NCBI RefSeq assembly: GCF_016031625.1
Contig: NZ_JACCHP010000027.1
Location: 1 to 64,000 of the forward strand
DNA length: 64,000 bases
Direction: 5' to 3'
Source of the DNA: Bradyrhizobium agreste
GTDB lineage: Bacteria; Pseudomonadota; Alphaproteobacteria; Rhizobiales; Xanthobacteraceae
Shown: piece by piece, positions 34,172-43,104 of the stretch
How positions within the stretch are numbered: the stretch's first letter is position 1
Layout of the letters: every line of letters begins with the position of its first letter
Position numbers and translations under genes: made by a program
The notes under the pieces: model-generated
Databases searched by the model: none
Told to the model about the DNA's origin: nothing
The model's input: only the letters and a program-made list of their open reading frames with translations

Positions 34172-34962
34172 CGGGTCGAGAGGGTGAGGCATCTGACGCC
34201 CGCCCTGCCCGTGGTTTTCGACAAGTGATTGCGCATGTCGCTACGCTTCCAGTGCATGCGCGGCCTCACCGGTCACCGATCTTCCTCGTGAGGGAATTCG
34301 CCGTTCGGGTGTGCACGGATGATCCGGACAGTGGGGTCTGGCACGCACGGCGGGAACAACCGCCACGTGCATTTCCAGCGAGTTCCCTCGACCATTCTTC
34401 CGCAGGACGTACAAGTTGTGGATGACGTGCCGCCAAACGCCGTCCAGGTGCACAAGCTTCGATCAATTTGCATCAACGCCGGACAATGACGTGCCGTGCA
34501 ACCAAACTCTCACACTGTCCAGTGCATAGTGCTCGCCATGCCCGTGTATTGCGTTCACTATCATGTGTCCCGAACAGCGAGAAAGTCTTGAACGTCGCAT
34601 TCGTCTGCAACGACATCCAGTCTGCGAGAGGGTCTCTACTTGATTTTGTTGAGAAGCTCATCCATCGTTTTGGTCGAGTATAAGAAACGTCTGCTTGTGA
34701 CTTGAACCTTTGGGGCTTCGGTTGAGCTACTCCGATCCACCGTTCGCCGGCGACGCCGACCCGAGCTCCCGCGCGACGACGACGCTGTCGGCATGCCATC
34801 CGCGAAACGGCTTCTCGCTCCGGACGATGCGACGCTCACCGGCCCAGGTCGAGCGCGTTGCGATCCGCACCTTTGCGCGAGAGTTCGGCCGGGCATGCTC
34901 GTCTGACACTCAGAAGCGGCTTCGGGACGCCGCAGACGAAGTTCCGGGGACGGGGTAGATTC
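34172..34962. other. About 790-base intergenic region of mixed composition
   Basis: No gene is supported. From about 34430 to 34700 the DNA is lower in GC than the flanks, with short open frames that resemble no family I know. A minus-strand frame ends at 34636 with a plausible C-terminus (FLYSTKTMDELLNKIK), but upstream it is Arg/Ser-rich shadow sequence. It may hold decayed or transferred DNA separating the flagellar locus from the MarR gene. Confidence 0.45.
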
Positions 34963-35598
34963 ATGCCATTGGCGCGGGAAGCCGTCGAGCTGCTGGTTCA
35001 GGCGGCGCGGGCTTGGTATTTCGAGGGCAATCAGCATGGATTGCGCGATCGGGAATGGATGGCGCTGCGCTTTCTCGGGCGCGCCAACAGGTTTTCGCGT
35101 ACCCCGTCCGCACTGGCCGGCTTCATCGGCGCCACGCGAGCGACTGCATCGCAGATCGTGAAGACTCTGGAGAGCAAGTCGTTCCTGGTGCGCAAGCCGT
35201 CGCACGAGGACAAGCGTTCCGTCGTCCTGCACGTCACGCCCCAAGGCGAGAAATGCCTGAGCCAGCACGACCCGATCAATCACGTGGTGAACGCGGTCGC
35301 GGCGCTCGGGACCGAAGAGTGCATCAGGCTGCGCGACTCTCTCCGCGAGATCCTCAATCACCTCGACGCAGCCCATCAGCGGCTCGAAGCGAGCATCTGC
35401 CGGGACTGCATGTTTCTCGCAGAGCGCGGCCCGGGCACCGGCAAGGGACGTGGAACGGCCGAATTCATGTGCCGGCTCTATCGTGCTCCGATCTCGCTCG
35501 AGGAGACCGAGCTGCTCTGCACCAGCTTCGAGCGCACGCGTGACCGCCCCAAGATCGAGCAGAATCTCGACCGCGAGCGCGTGGCGAGCCAGGGGTAA
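34963..35598 (+). CDS. MarR-type regulator with four-cysteine C-terminal tail
   Basis: 211 residues. Residues about 25-105 form a winged helix-turn-helix: WMALRFLGRANRF, ALAGFIGATRATASQIVKTLESKSFLVRKPSHEDKRSVVLHVTPQGE (recognition helix and wing with the DxR-type wing motif). The C-terminal part is unusual: Cys146, Cys149, Cys170 and Cys186 give C-x2-C-x20-C-x15-C, which could hold an iron-sulfur cluster or zinc. The ATG at 34963 was chosen because upstream sequence is not MarR-like. It lies alone after the flagellar locus; its target is unknown. Confidence 0.82.
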   Translation: MPLAREAVELLVQAARAWYFEGNQHGLRDREWMALRFLGRANRFSRTPSALAGFIGATRATASQIVKTLESKSFLVRKPSHEDKRSVVLHVTPQGEKCLSQHDPINHVVNAVAALGTEECIRLRDSLREILNHLDAAHQRLEASICRDCMFLAERGPGTGKGRGTAEFMCRLYRAPISLEETELLCTSFERTRDRPKIEQNLDRERVASQG

Positions 35599-35794
35599 GG
35601 CGGGCGCCTTGTCCCTCTCGTGTCCCGGACAAGCCGCAACGCGCAGCGTTGCGGCGCAGAGCCGGGACCCAGGAGCGACAAGGCGCGTTGCGGATAGATG
35701 GGCCCCGGCTCTGCAGCGCACCGTCGAAGAGACGCTGCGCTGCGTCCGGGGCACGAGAGCAAAGCCTGGCGCGCGCACTCTCCTCCTCGTCATT
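35599..35794. repeat. Palindromic Bradyrhizobium-type intergenic element
   Basis: The segment has paired blocks such as TGTCCCGGACAAGCCG / CGGGGCACGAGA, CAACGCGCAGCGTTGCGGCGCAGAGCCGGGACC / GGGCCCCGGCTCTGCAGCGCACC and GACGCTGCGCTGCGTCCGG, which can fold into a long imperfect hairpin. It carries no gene. It directly follows the MarR stop and may serve as its 3' end. Confidence 0.65.
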
Positions 35795-35877
35795 GCGAGC
35801 GAAGCGAAGCAATCCAGAATCCTTCCGCGGAAAGGCGCTGGATTGCTTCGGTTCGCTCGCAATGACGGACGATGACG
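35795..35877. repeat. Palindromic repeat (CGTCATTGCGAGCGAAGCGAAGC type)
   Basis: GTCATTGCGAGCGAAGCGAAGCAATCCAG on the left pairs with CTGGATTGCTTCGGTTCGCTCGCAATGACG on the right, around a short loop with CCGCGGAAAGG. This is one of the commonest short interspersed palindromes of Bradyrhizobium and relatives. Confidence 0.85.
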
Positions 35878-35907
35878 CAACCACATTGCTCCTTCTCTCA
35901 TCTCGGC

Positions 35908-36526
35908 TTGCAGACACGCCTTCCCGTTCTCGCGGCTGATTTCGCCCGAGCTTTGTTTTGTCTCGCCGCCCTCATGAGCAAGAGGGCGCAGGGAAGGCCG
36001 GGTGCCGGCAGGCACCCGCGGTCTGCTGCGCAAAAAGCACACGCAGAAAACCGCACAGCAGCATACAGGTGGTGCCGTACACACGGCCTTCCCTGCGCGA
36101 TGGTCGGACGGCTTATGCCGTGCTCTCCCGGGAGCCGAACTTTCCCTCTGGCCTCCCTCACCCCTGCGAATTGACGATGCCGTCCGCCCGGTTGGGCTCG
36201 CGCGCATCTTCGAAGGGCTTGGCCGTAGCAACGACGGCCAGGACCACACGGTTTTGCCGTACGCGCGGCCCGCATGTTCGCCGCAGGGTTCTCCCGCGCT
36301 GTCGACGTCACGGGAGAAATGCTGACGAGACGAGCCTTACAGCGCCGCTCGTCCGCACGCGGTTGCGAGCTCGCAGGGACTACCCGCCCTGCCCGCACCT
36401 TTCATGCCGACGCTGCCGCGTCCACCGCAAGCCCAGCTCGCGACACGTGACGACATCAAGATCGCCCCTCAAGATCGAGCCGGGATGGGCGACACATACG
36501 ATATTTCCGAATTTCGGTAAAGAAGA
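35908..36526. repeat. Long interspersed repeat, full-length copy
   Basis: A repeat of about 620 bases. It begins around TTGCAGACACGCC and ends around TACGATATTTCCGAATTTCGG. A second, shorter copy is at 56693-56966, with the same ends but lacking about 345 internal bases. The left part has internal dyads such as GAGGGCGCAGGGAAGGCC / GGCCTTCCCTGCGCGATG. It has no convincing open frame and no transposase, so it is likely a mobile or formerly mobile non-coding element. It fills most of the gap upstream of the reductase gene. Confidence 0.75.
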
Positions 36527-36741
36527 ATATTTTTGCCTGAACGAGTTGACAGGAGGCGAAACAGGCCCGCCGGGCAGGTCCTTGAACGAACGACGTCCGT
36601 ACCTTGCGGCCCAGGACCAGCGCGGCCTTGTATGCATTATCCCAGTTGCCATCCTCCCGCTCTTCGCTTTACATGCCCCCAACTCGCCCCCGCGGATGAA
36701 GGCCGGGGCCCAAAATCACACAAATTGCCAAGGGACGGAGC

Positions 36742-37806
36742 ATGGCGCGCAACATATTGATTCTCGGGGCTTCTTACGGCTCCCTGCTGGGCACGAAGCT
36801 GCTAATGGCCGGGCACAACGTGACCCTGGTCTGCCGCGCCAAGACCGCGGAGCTGATCAACCGCGACGGTACCGAGGTGCGCATCAAGTTGCGCGACGAG
36901 GCCGTGCACCGGGCCATCTTCTCCCGCAACCTCCCCGGCAAGCTCGATGCGGTGACGCCGGCTGATGTCGACCTCTCCCGCTACGATCTGGTCGGCCTCG
37001 CGATGCAGGAGCCGCAATACACCAACCACACGGTGCGCGTCCTCATGGTCAAGATCGCCACGGCGAAGCTGCCGTGCCTGTCGATCATGAACATGCCGCC
37101 CCTGCCCTATCTGAAGCGGATTCCGGCACTCGCCGGCATGGACCTCGAGGAGGCTTACACCAATGCGCAGGTGTGGGAGCGGTTCGAGCCGGGGCTGGTG
37201 ACGCTGTGCTCGCCCGACCCGCAGGCCTTCCGTCCGCCGGAAGAAGCCGCCAACGTGCTGCATGTCGGCCTGCCCACCAATTTCAAGGCGTCGGTCTTCG
37301 CCGACGAGAAACACAACAAGCTGCTGCGCGAGCTGGAGGCCGACATCGACGCGGTGACACTCGACGGCCACGACGTACCGGTGAAGCTGAAAGTGTTCGA
37401 TTCCCTGTTCGTGCCGCTGGCGAAATGGTCGATGCTGCTGACCGGCAATTACCGCTGCATCACGCCGAACGAGCCACAGTCGATCCGCGACGCCGTGCAT
37501 GGCGATCTTAAGCGCTCGCAGACGATCTACGACCATGTCGACGCGATCGCCCGCCGCCTCGGCGCCGATCCGCAGGACCAGGTGCCGTTCGCGAAATACG
37601 CCAAGGCTGCCGAGAGCCTGCTCAAGCCGTCCTCGGCCGCGCGCGCGGTCGCGAGCGGCGCGCCCTTCATCGAGCGCGTTGACCTCCTGGTGAAGCTGAT
37701 CTCGCATCAGCTCGGCGTACCCAATGCCGAGATCGACCGCACCGTCGACACCGTGGACCAGAAGCTGAACGAGAAGATCGTGCAGGGCGGCTCCGGCGCG
37801 CAGTAG
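36742..37806 (+). CDS. Ketopantoate-reductase-like (PanE/ApbA family) dehydrogenase
   Basis: 354 residues with an N-terminal Rossmann segment (ILILGASYGSLLGTKLLMAGHNVTLVCR) where the usual GxGxxG is replaced by GASYGSLLG. The rest follows the two-domain plan of 6-phosphogluconate-dehydrogenase-like reductases. It is longer than PanE (about 300) and lacks an obvious GNTxPL-type motif, so the substrate is uncertain. The gene stands alone, 164 bases before the HerA-like gene on the same strand. Confidence 0.7.
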   Translation: MARNILILGASYGSLLGTKLLMAGHNVTLVCRAKTAELINRDGTEVRIKLRDEAVHRAIFSRNLPGKLDAVTPADVDLSRYDLVGLAMQEPQYTNHTVRVLMVKIATAKLPCLSIMNMPPLPYLKRIPALAGMDLEEAYTNAQVWERFEPGLVTLCSPDPQAFRPPEEAANVLHVGLPTNFKASVFADEKHNKLLRELEADIDAVTLDGHDVPVKLKVFDSLFVPLAKWSMLLTGNYRCITPNEPQSIRDAVHGDLKRSQTIYDHVDAIARRLGADPQDQVPFAKYAKAAESLLKPSSAARAVASGAPFIERVDLLVKLISHQLGVPNAEIDRTVDTVDQKLNEKIVQGGSGAQ

Positions 37807-37970
37807 CGCGGCTTCCAACGCCGGCGCTCAGGCGGAAGAATTGCAGCCAGGGCGGATGCTTTCCGGTTTTGGCGTGGGCAACACCGCCTGATTCGCGCTG
37901 GAGCGCTCGACGCGCCACCGCTGGATTGATAAGCCGCTGTCCGCGAATGACGGGACTTTGAGTCGGGGAC

Positions 37971-39485
37971 ATGACGGTTGCGATCGAGATGGGGCAGACC
38001 ACGGCAGGCGCCGCGGCCGCCATGGACCTCGAGGAATTGCTGGCGACCCGTCTCCTGGTGCAGGGCAATTCGGGCTCCGGCAAGTCGCATCTGTTGCGGC
38101 GGCTGCTGGAGCAGAGCGCGCCCTGGGTGCAGCAGGCCATCATCGACCCCGAGGGCGACTTCGTCACGCTGGCCGAGCGGTTCGGCCATCTGGTGATCGA
38201 AGCCGAGGATCACACCGAGCGGGGCCTTCAGGTCGCGGGCGAGCGCGCGCGGCTGCATCGTGTCTCCACCGTGCTCAATCTCGAAGGCCTCGATGCCGAG
38301 AACCAGATGCGGCGCGCAGCTGCCTTCCTCGGCGGGATGTTCGACGTCGAGCGCGACCATTGGTACCCGATGCTCGTCGTCGTCGACGAGGCGCAGCTGT
38401 TCGCGCCGGCGGTGGCGGGCGAGGTCTCGGACGAAGCGCGCAAACTCTCGCTCGGCGCCATGACCAATCTGATGTGCCGCGGCCGCAAGCGCGGGCTTGC
38501 CGGCATCATCGCGACCCAGCGCCTCGCCAAGCTCGCCAAGAACGTCGCGGCGGAAGCCTCCAACTTCCTGATGGGTCGCACCTTCCTCGACATCGACATG
38601 GCGCGCGCGGCCGACCTGCTCGGCATGGAACGGCGGCAGGCCGAAGCGTTCCGCGATCTCGAGCGCGGCCAGTTCATGGCGCTGGGACCTGCGCTGTCGC
38701 GCCGTCCGCTGCGGCTCAACATCGGCCCGACCGAGACCAGCCCGCGCAATTCGACGCCGCGGCTGATGCCGCTGCCCGAGGCCACGCTCGAAGATGCCCG
38801 CGCGGTCATCCTCGCCGCACCGCCGCCCGACGCCAGCCGGCCGCAGCGACGGCCGGCGCCGGATCTGCTCGAGCAGCTTCGCGCGGCGAAGGCCGCCGCG
38901 GTGCCGGAGGTTCGGCTAGAGGCGGTCGAGACGCCCGTCAGTGCCGAAGAGCTCGCCGAGCGGCGCGAGCGCGTGGATCGCACACTGCGCGCCGTGATGG
39001 CCGAGCCCGATGCCGGCTTCCGCGCCATCGGCGTGCTCTACCAGGAGTTCGTGGTCCGCTGCCGCATCGAGGGCTTGGGAGCGGCGGTGCCCGATCTCAA
39101 CGAATTCCGGCGCATGCTGACGCATGCGCGCGCCGGGCTCGGCACCGACCTCACCGACGACGACGCTTGGCAGGACGTGGCGCTGCGCGCCTCGATTCTG
39201 CCCGACGACATGCAGGGCGTGTTCATGATGATCGCGCGCGCGGCCAAGGAAGGCTGGCCCTGCCCCGGCGATGCCGCGATCGCCCGCGCCTACGGCTCGC
39301 ACTCGCTGCGCCGCGCGCAGCGCCTGCTCGGCTACATGGAGGAGCAGGGCCTGATCGTCGTCCAGCTCGACGGCGGCGGCCGCAGGATCGTGACGCTGGT
39401 GGAGCTCGCCTGGGCGACCGCGCCGGGCGATCCCAACGCCGATGATCAGCCGGTGGAGCAGGTCGCGAGCGCGGCGTCGGGTTGA
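37971..39485 (+). CDS. HerA/FtsK-like AAA ATPase
   Basis: 504 residues. A P-loop GNSGSGKS at residues 32-39, IIDPEGDFVTL (57-67), a Walker B VVVDEAQLF at about 136-144 and IIATQR at 179-184 give the HerA/DUF87 pattern for DNA-translocating ATPases. The second half is a helical region ending in a winged-helix-like segment (AQRLLGYMEEQGLIVVQLDGGGRRIVTLVELAWA). HerA proteins usually act with the NurA nuclease, but no NurA or other nuclease gene is nearby. The role is therefore unknown; membrane or DNA motor functions are both possible. Confidence 0.8.
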   Translation: MTVAIEMGQTTAGAAAAMDLEELLATRLLVQGNSGSGKSHLLRRLLEQSAPWVQQAIIDPEGDFVTLAERFGHLVIEAEDHTERGLQVAGERARLHRVSTVLNLEGLDAENQMRRAAAFLGGMFDVERDHWYPMLVVVDEAQLFAPAVAGEVSDEARKLSLGAMTNLMCRGRKRGLAGIIATQRLAKLAKNVAAEASNFLMGRTFLDIDMARAADLLGMERRQAEAFRDLERGQFMALGPALSRRPLRLNIGPTETSPRNSTPRLMPLPEATLEDARAVILAAPPPDASRPQRRPAPDLLEQLRAAKAAAVPEVRLEAVETPVSAEELAERRERVDRTLRAVMAEPDAGFRAIGVLYQEFVVRCRIEGLGAAVPDLNEFRRMLTHARAGLGTDLTDDDAWQDVALRASILPDDMQGVFMMIARAAKEGWPCPGDAAIARAYGSHSLRRAQRLLGYMEEQGLIVVQLDGGGRRIVTLVELAWATAPGDPNADDQPVEQVASAASG

Positions 39486-39496
39486 CACGGATGGAG

Positions 39497-39620
39497 AGTC
39501 GTCATGCCCGGGCCTGTCCCGGGCATCCACGTTCTTCGTGCCAGGAGGCAAGACGTGGATGGCCGGGTCATAGGCGAGCGCAAGCGACGCCGTCCTTCGG
39601 ACGGCTATGCCCGGCCATGA
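39497..39620. repeat. Palindromic repeat after the HerA-like gene
   Basis: GTCATGCCCGGGCCTGTCCCGGGCATCCACG at the left and CCGTCCTTCGGACGGCTATGCCCGGCCATGACG at the right, with CGTGGATGGCCGGGTCA inside, form a cruciform-like inverted repeat. It lies between convergent genes (HerA-like on plus, livF on minus) and could end both transcripts. Confidence 0.75.
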
Positions 39621-39642
39621 CGCGGAGAGGTCAACTACTGCG

Positions 39643-40380
39643 TCAGGCCGCCTCGGAGCCGCCGAGATAGGCGTCGCGGATGCGGGGGTCGTCCTTCAGC
39701 GCGCGCGCGGGCCCCGACAGCACGATCTTGCCGGTCTGCAGCACATAGGCCTCGTGCGCGATCTCGAGCGCGAGGCTGGCATTCTGCTCGACCATGAAGA
39801 CCGAGACGCCGTCCTGGTTGATGGTGCGGATCAGCTCCAGCACGCGGTCGACGTAAAGCGGCGACAGGCCCATGGTCGGCTCGTCCATCACGATCATGCG
39901 GGGGCGGCTCATCAGCGCGCGCGCCATCGCCACCATCTGCTGCTCGCCGCCGGAGAGCGAGCCGGCGCGCTGCGCCAGCCGCTGGCCGAGCTTTGGGAAC
40001 AGCGTCAGCATCCGGTCGAGATCCTGCGCAACGGCGTCGCGGTCGTTGCGCACGAAGGCGCCCATCAGGATGTTCTCGCGCACGCTCATGTCGGCGAACA
40101 GCCGCCGCGCCTCCGGCACCGAGGCGATGCCGCGGCGGACGATCTGCGGCGTGGAAAGCCCGATCAGCGAGGCGCTGTCGAAGGTCACCTCGCCCGAGCG
40201 CGGCTTCACCAGGCCCAGGATGATCTTCATCGTCGTCGACTTGCCGCTCGCGTTGCCGCCGAGCAGGCAGACGATGTGGCCGCGCGCGACGGTGATCGAC
40301 AGGTCGAAATGCACCTGGGCCTGGCCGTAGAAGGTGTTGACGTTCGACAGAGCCAGCAGTGCTTCGGGTGCGCTCGTCAT
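39643..40380 (-). CDS. livF: Branched-chain-type ABC transporter ATPase, LivF type
   Basis: 245 residues. Walker A GGNASGKS at 41-48, ABC signature LSGGEQQMVAMARAL, and Walker B IVMDEPTMGLSP are intact. The size and the IVMDEPTMGLSPLYVDRVLELI segment fit LivF. It overlaps livG by four bases. The substrate may be an amino acid or another small acid or amide, judging from the neighbouring monooxygenase and AhpD-like genes. Confidence 0.9.
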   Translation of the reverse strand: MTSAPEALLALSNVNTFYGQAQVHFDLSITVARGHIVCLLGGNASGKSTTMKIILGLVKPRSGEVTFDSASLIGLSTPQIVRRGIASVPEARRLFADMSVRENILMGAFVRNDRDAVAQDLDRMLTLFPKLGQRLAQRAGSLSGGEQQMVAMARALMSRPRMIVMDEPTMGLSPLYVDRVLELIRTINQDGVSVFMVEQNASLALEIAHEAYVLQTGKIVLSGPARALKDDPRIRDAYLGGSEAA

Positions 40381-41225
40381 GCCGCGCTCTCCTGCTCGGT
40401 CGTTCCCGACAAGCCGTGGCCGAGATAGGCCTCGATCACGTTGGGATCGGTTCGCACCTGCTCGCCCGGCCCTTCCGCGATCTTCTTGCCCTCGTCCATG
40501 ACGATGACGCGGTCGGACAGGCGCATCACCATCTCGAGCTTGTGCTCGATCAGGAGGATGGTCAGACCTTCGGCTTTCAATTCGGCGACGAGCGACTGCA
40601 TCTCCGCGGTCTCGGTCGGGTTCATGCCGGCGGTGGGCTCGTCGAGCAGCAGCAGCCGCGGCTTCAGCGCGAGTGCGCGGGCGATCTCGACCCGGCGGCG
40701 GTTGGCATAGGAGAGGCTATAGGCGGGCTGGTCGATGCGCGGCAGCAGCCGTTCGCCGAAACGGGCGAGGATGGCCTTCACCTCCTCGCGCAGCCGCTCT
40801 TCCTCGGCCCTGACGCTCGAGGGACGCAGCAGGGCCAGACCCAACTCCAGCAGCGGGCCGATCACCGGCACCGCCGGCTTCACGGCGCGCAGCCGCGTGT
40901 GCGCGCCGATCAGGACATTGTCCTTGACGCTGAGATTGCCGAACACGCGGCCGAGCTGGAAGGTGCGCGCGATGCCTTCGGCCGCGAGCCGCTCCGGCGA
41001 TAGGCCGGTGATGTCCTGCCCTTCGAAGCTGACGGTGCCGGCATCGGGCCGGTCAAGCCCGGTGACGAGATTGAACAGCGTCGTCTTGCCGGCGCCGTTC
41101 GGACCGATGATGCTGATCAGCTCGCCCTTGGCGAGGTCGAGGTCGATGGCGTCGACCGCGGTGAGGCCGCCGAAGCGGCGCGTCAGGCCGCGCAGGGACA
41201 GCATGGAGTGAAGCTGCTTCTCCAT
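40377..41225 (-). CDS. livG: Branched-chain-type ABC transporter ATPase, LivG type
   Basis: 282 residues with Walker A GPNGAGKT at 41-48, signature LSYANRRRVEIARAL and Walker B LLLLDEPTAGMNPTE, typical of LivG. The LSYANRRR form is a common LivG variant. It overlaps the fused permease gene at its start (ATGA) and livF at its end. Confidence 0.92.
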   Translation of the reverse strand: MEKQLHSMLSLRGLTRRFGGLTAVDAIDLDLAKGELISIIGPNGAGKTTLFNLVTGLDRPDAGTVSFEGQDITGLSPERLAAEGIARTFQLGRVFGNLSVKDNVLIGAHTRLRAVKPAVPVIGPLLELGLALLRPSSVRAEEERLREEVKAILARFGERLLPRIDQPAYSLSYANRRRVEIARALALKPRLLLLDEPTAGMNPTETAEMQSLVAELKAEGLTILLIEHKLEMVMRLSDRVIVMDEGKKIAEGPGEQVRTDPNVIEAYLGHGLSGTTEQESAA

Positions 41226-43048
41226 CAGATCGTCCCCAACAGGCCCTGCGGCCTGAACCGCACCAGCAACAAGAGAACGATGCCGTAGATCAGGATGCGA
41301 TACTCCGCCGCGATCCGGAACACCTCGGGCAGGCCGACCAGCGCGACCGACCCGACGATGGCGCCGACGACATTGCCGAGGCCGCCGAGGATGACGACGG
41401 TCAGCGCGAGGATCGATTGCTGCGTGTTGAAGGTCTCGTGGTTGATGTAGGAATAGAGATGCGCGGCGATGCCGCCGCTGACGCCGGCGGCGAAGCCGCC
41501 GAAGATGAAGGCCAGCGACTTGTAGCGGTTCAGGCTGAGGCCATAGGCGCGCGCGGCGATGTCGTCGTCACGGATGGCGCGAAAGCTGCGGCCGAGATGC
41601 GAGGTGAGCAGCCGCCCCTGCAGCAGCGCCAGCACGACCATCACCGCAAGGCTGAACCAGTACACCGAGGACGGGCTGATCAGGTCATAGCCGAACAGCG
41701 TCAGCGGCGGGATGCCGGAGATGCCAATCGGGCCGCGCGTCACGCTCTCCCAATTCAGGATCACCAGCGACACGATCTCGCCGATCGCAAGCGTCGCGAT
41801 CGACACATAGTGCCCGCGCAGGCGGAAGGACGGCGAGATCAGGAGCGTGCCGAGCGCAGCGCTCATCAGGCCGCCGCCGACGATGGCGAGGCCGACCGGG
41901 ACGTTGAGGGTCAGCGACAGCAACGCCGACGTATAGGCGCCGATCGCCAGCAGCGCGGCGTGTCCGAGCGAGACCTGCCCCATCGTGCCCGCAACCAGCG
42001 TCAGGCTGAGCGCGAGCATGCCGAGCAGCCAGGCATTGATCAGGGTCTGGAGCACGTAGAAGGACACCGGGAAGAGCGGCAGCACCGCGAAGATTGCCGC
42101 GGCGACGGCCAGCGCCCAGCGCGGAATGCGCAAGGGCCGGCTCGGCGCGATGAAGGTGCCGGTGAGCGGCTCGGGCGGCGCCTGCCGGGTGCTGGCGAAC
42201 AGGCCGTTCGGCCGCAGCACCAGGACGACGACCAGCAGGAGGAAGGCGAACAGGTTGCGATAGCTGGTGCCGAACACGGCAACGCCGTAGCTCTCGACGA
42301 GGCCCAGCAGCAGGCTGCCGATCACCGCGCCAGGCACGTTGCCGGCGCCGCCGACAACTTCGGCGACGACGCCCTTCAGCGTCGCCTGCAGGCTCATCGC
42401 CGTGTCGATCTGATTGTAGTACATGCCGACCAGCATGCCGGAGACGCCGCCGAGCGCCGCCGCGATGCCGAACACCGCCTGGTTGACGCGGTTGACGTCG
42501 ACGCCCATCTGCATCGCGGCGTCGCGGTCCTGCGACGCCGCGCGCACGGCCCAGCCGAGCTTGCTGTAGCGCAGGAACACGAACAGCAGCAGCGCGCTGG
42601 TGATGCCGACGCCGGCGATGAGCAGATCGAGCGGCCCGATCGTGCCGCCGCCGAGCTGGAAGCGTACGTCCGGCAGCTGGCTCGGCAACGCGCGCGGATT
42701 GGGCGAGAAGGTCAGCATCACCAATTGATCGAGCACGAAGCTGATGCCGATGGTCGCGAGCAGCGGGGCGATCCGCACCGAGTTCTGCAGCGGCCGCAGG
42801 CCGAACCGCTCGATGACCAGGCCGACCAGTGCGGCGGCCGCCGCCACCACGATGATGGTGAGCGGCAGCGGCGTATGCAGCTGCATCACCGCGACCCAGC
42901 CGATATAGGCGCCGACCAGATAAATCGAGCCTTGCGCGAAGTTGATCAGCCGGCTGACGCCGAAGATCAGCGCTAGCCCGACCGCGACCAGCGCATAGAC
43001 ATTGCCGATGATCAGCCCGTTAATCGTGTAGTCGAACCAGGAAGACAC
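41225..43048 (-). CDS. Fused LivH-LivM permease
   Basis: 607 residues containing two permease domains. The N-terminal half (about 1-290) is LivH-like (GLIIGNVYALVAVGLALIFGVSRLINFAQGSIYLVGAYIG). The C-terminal half (about 305-607) is LivM-like (LTLVAGTMGQVSLGHAALLAIGAYTSALL and RDDDIAARAYGLSLNRYKSLAFIFGGFAAGVSGGIAAHLYSYINHETF). In most bacteria the two halves are separate genes. About 16-18 membrane segments are expected. It follows the substrate-binding gene by 56 bases. Confidence 0.93.
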   Translation of the reverse strand: MSSWFDYTINGLIIGNVYALVAVGLALIFGVSRLINFAQGSIYLVGAYIGWVAVMQLHTPLPLTIIVVAAAAALVGLVIERFGLRPLQNSVRIAPLLATIGISFVLDQLVMLTFSPNPRALPSQLPDVRFQLGGGTIGPLDLLIAGVGITSALLLFVFLRYSKLGWAVRAASQDRDAAMQMGVDVNRVNQAVFGIAAALGGVSGMLVGMYYNQIDTAMSLQATLKGVVAEVVGGAGNVPGAVIGSLLLGLVESYGVAVFGTSYRNLFAFLLLVVVLVLRPNGLFASTRQAPPEPLTGTFIAPSRPLRIPRWALAVAAAIFAVLPLFPVSFYVLQTLINAWLLGMLALSLTLVAGTMGQVSLGHAALLAIGAYTSALLSLTLNVPVGLAIVGGGLMSAALGTLLISPSFRLRGHYVSIATLAIGEIVSLVILNWESVTRGPIGISGIPPLTLFGYDLISPSSVYWFSLAVMVVLALLQGRLLTSHLGRSFRAIRDDDIAARAYGLSLNRYKSLAFIFGGFAAGVSGGIAAHLYSYINHETFNTQQSILALTVVILGGLGNVVGAIVGSVALVGLPEVFRIAAEYRILIYGIVLLLLVRFRPQGLLGTI

Positions 43049-43104
43049 GCAGCGTTCCTAATGAGGGATGAAGGCGGCCGGAGCGGTGCGCTCCGGCCAT
43101 CGGG

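Noticed and set aside
34636..36249. Long minus-strand open frame across the MarR gene and repeats (537 codons)
   Set aside because: It runs opposite the MarR coding sequence and through palindromic repeats, and has low-complexity Arg/Ser content.
35908..36526. The long repeat as an insertion sequence
   Set aside because: It has no transposase frame and no clear terminal inverted repeats. It is kept as a non-coding interspersed repeat only.
37971..39485. HerA-like ATPase as part of a HerA-type defence system
   Set aside because: No SIR2, nuclease, or DUF4297-like partner gene lies next to it. The neighbours are a reductase and transporter genes.
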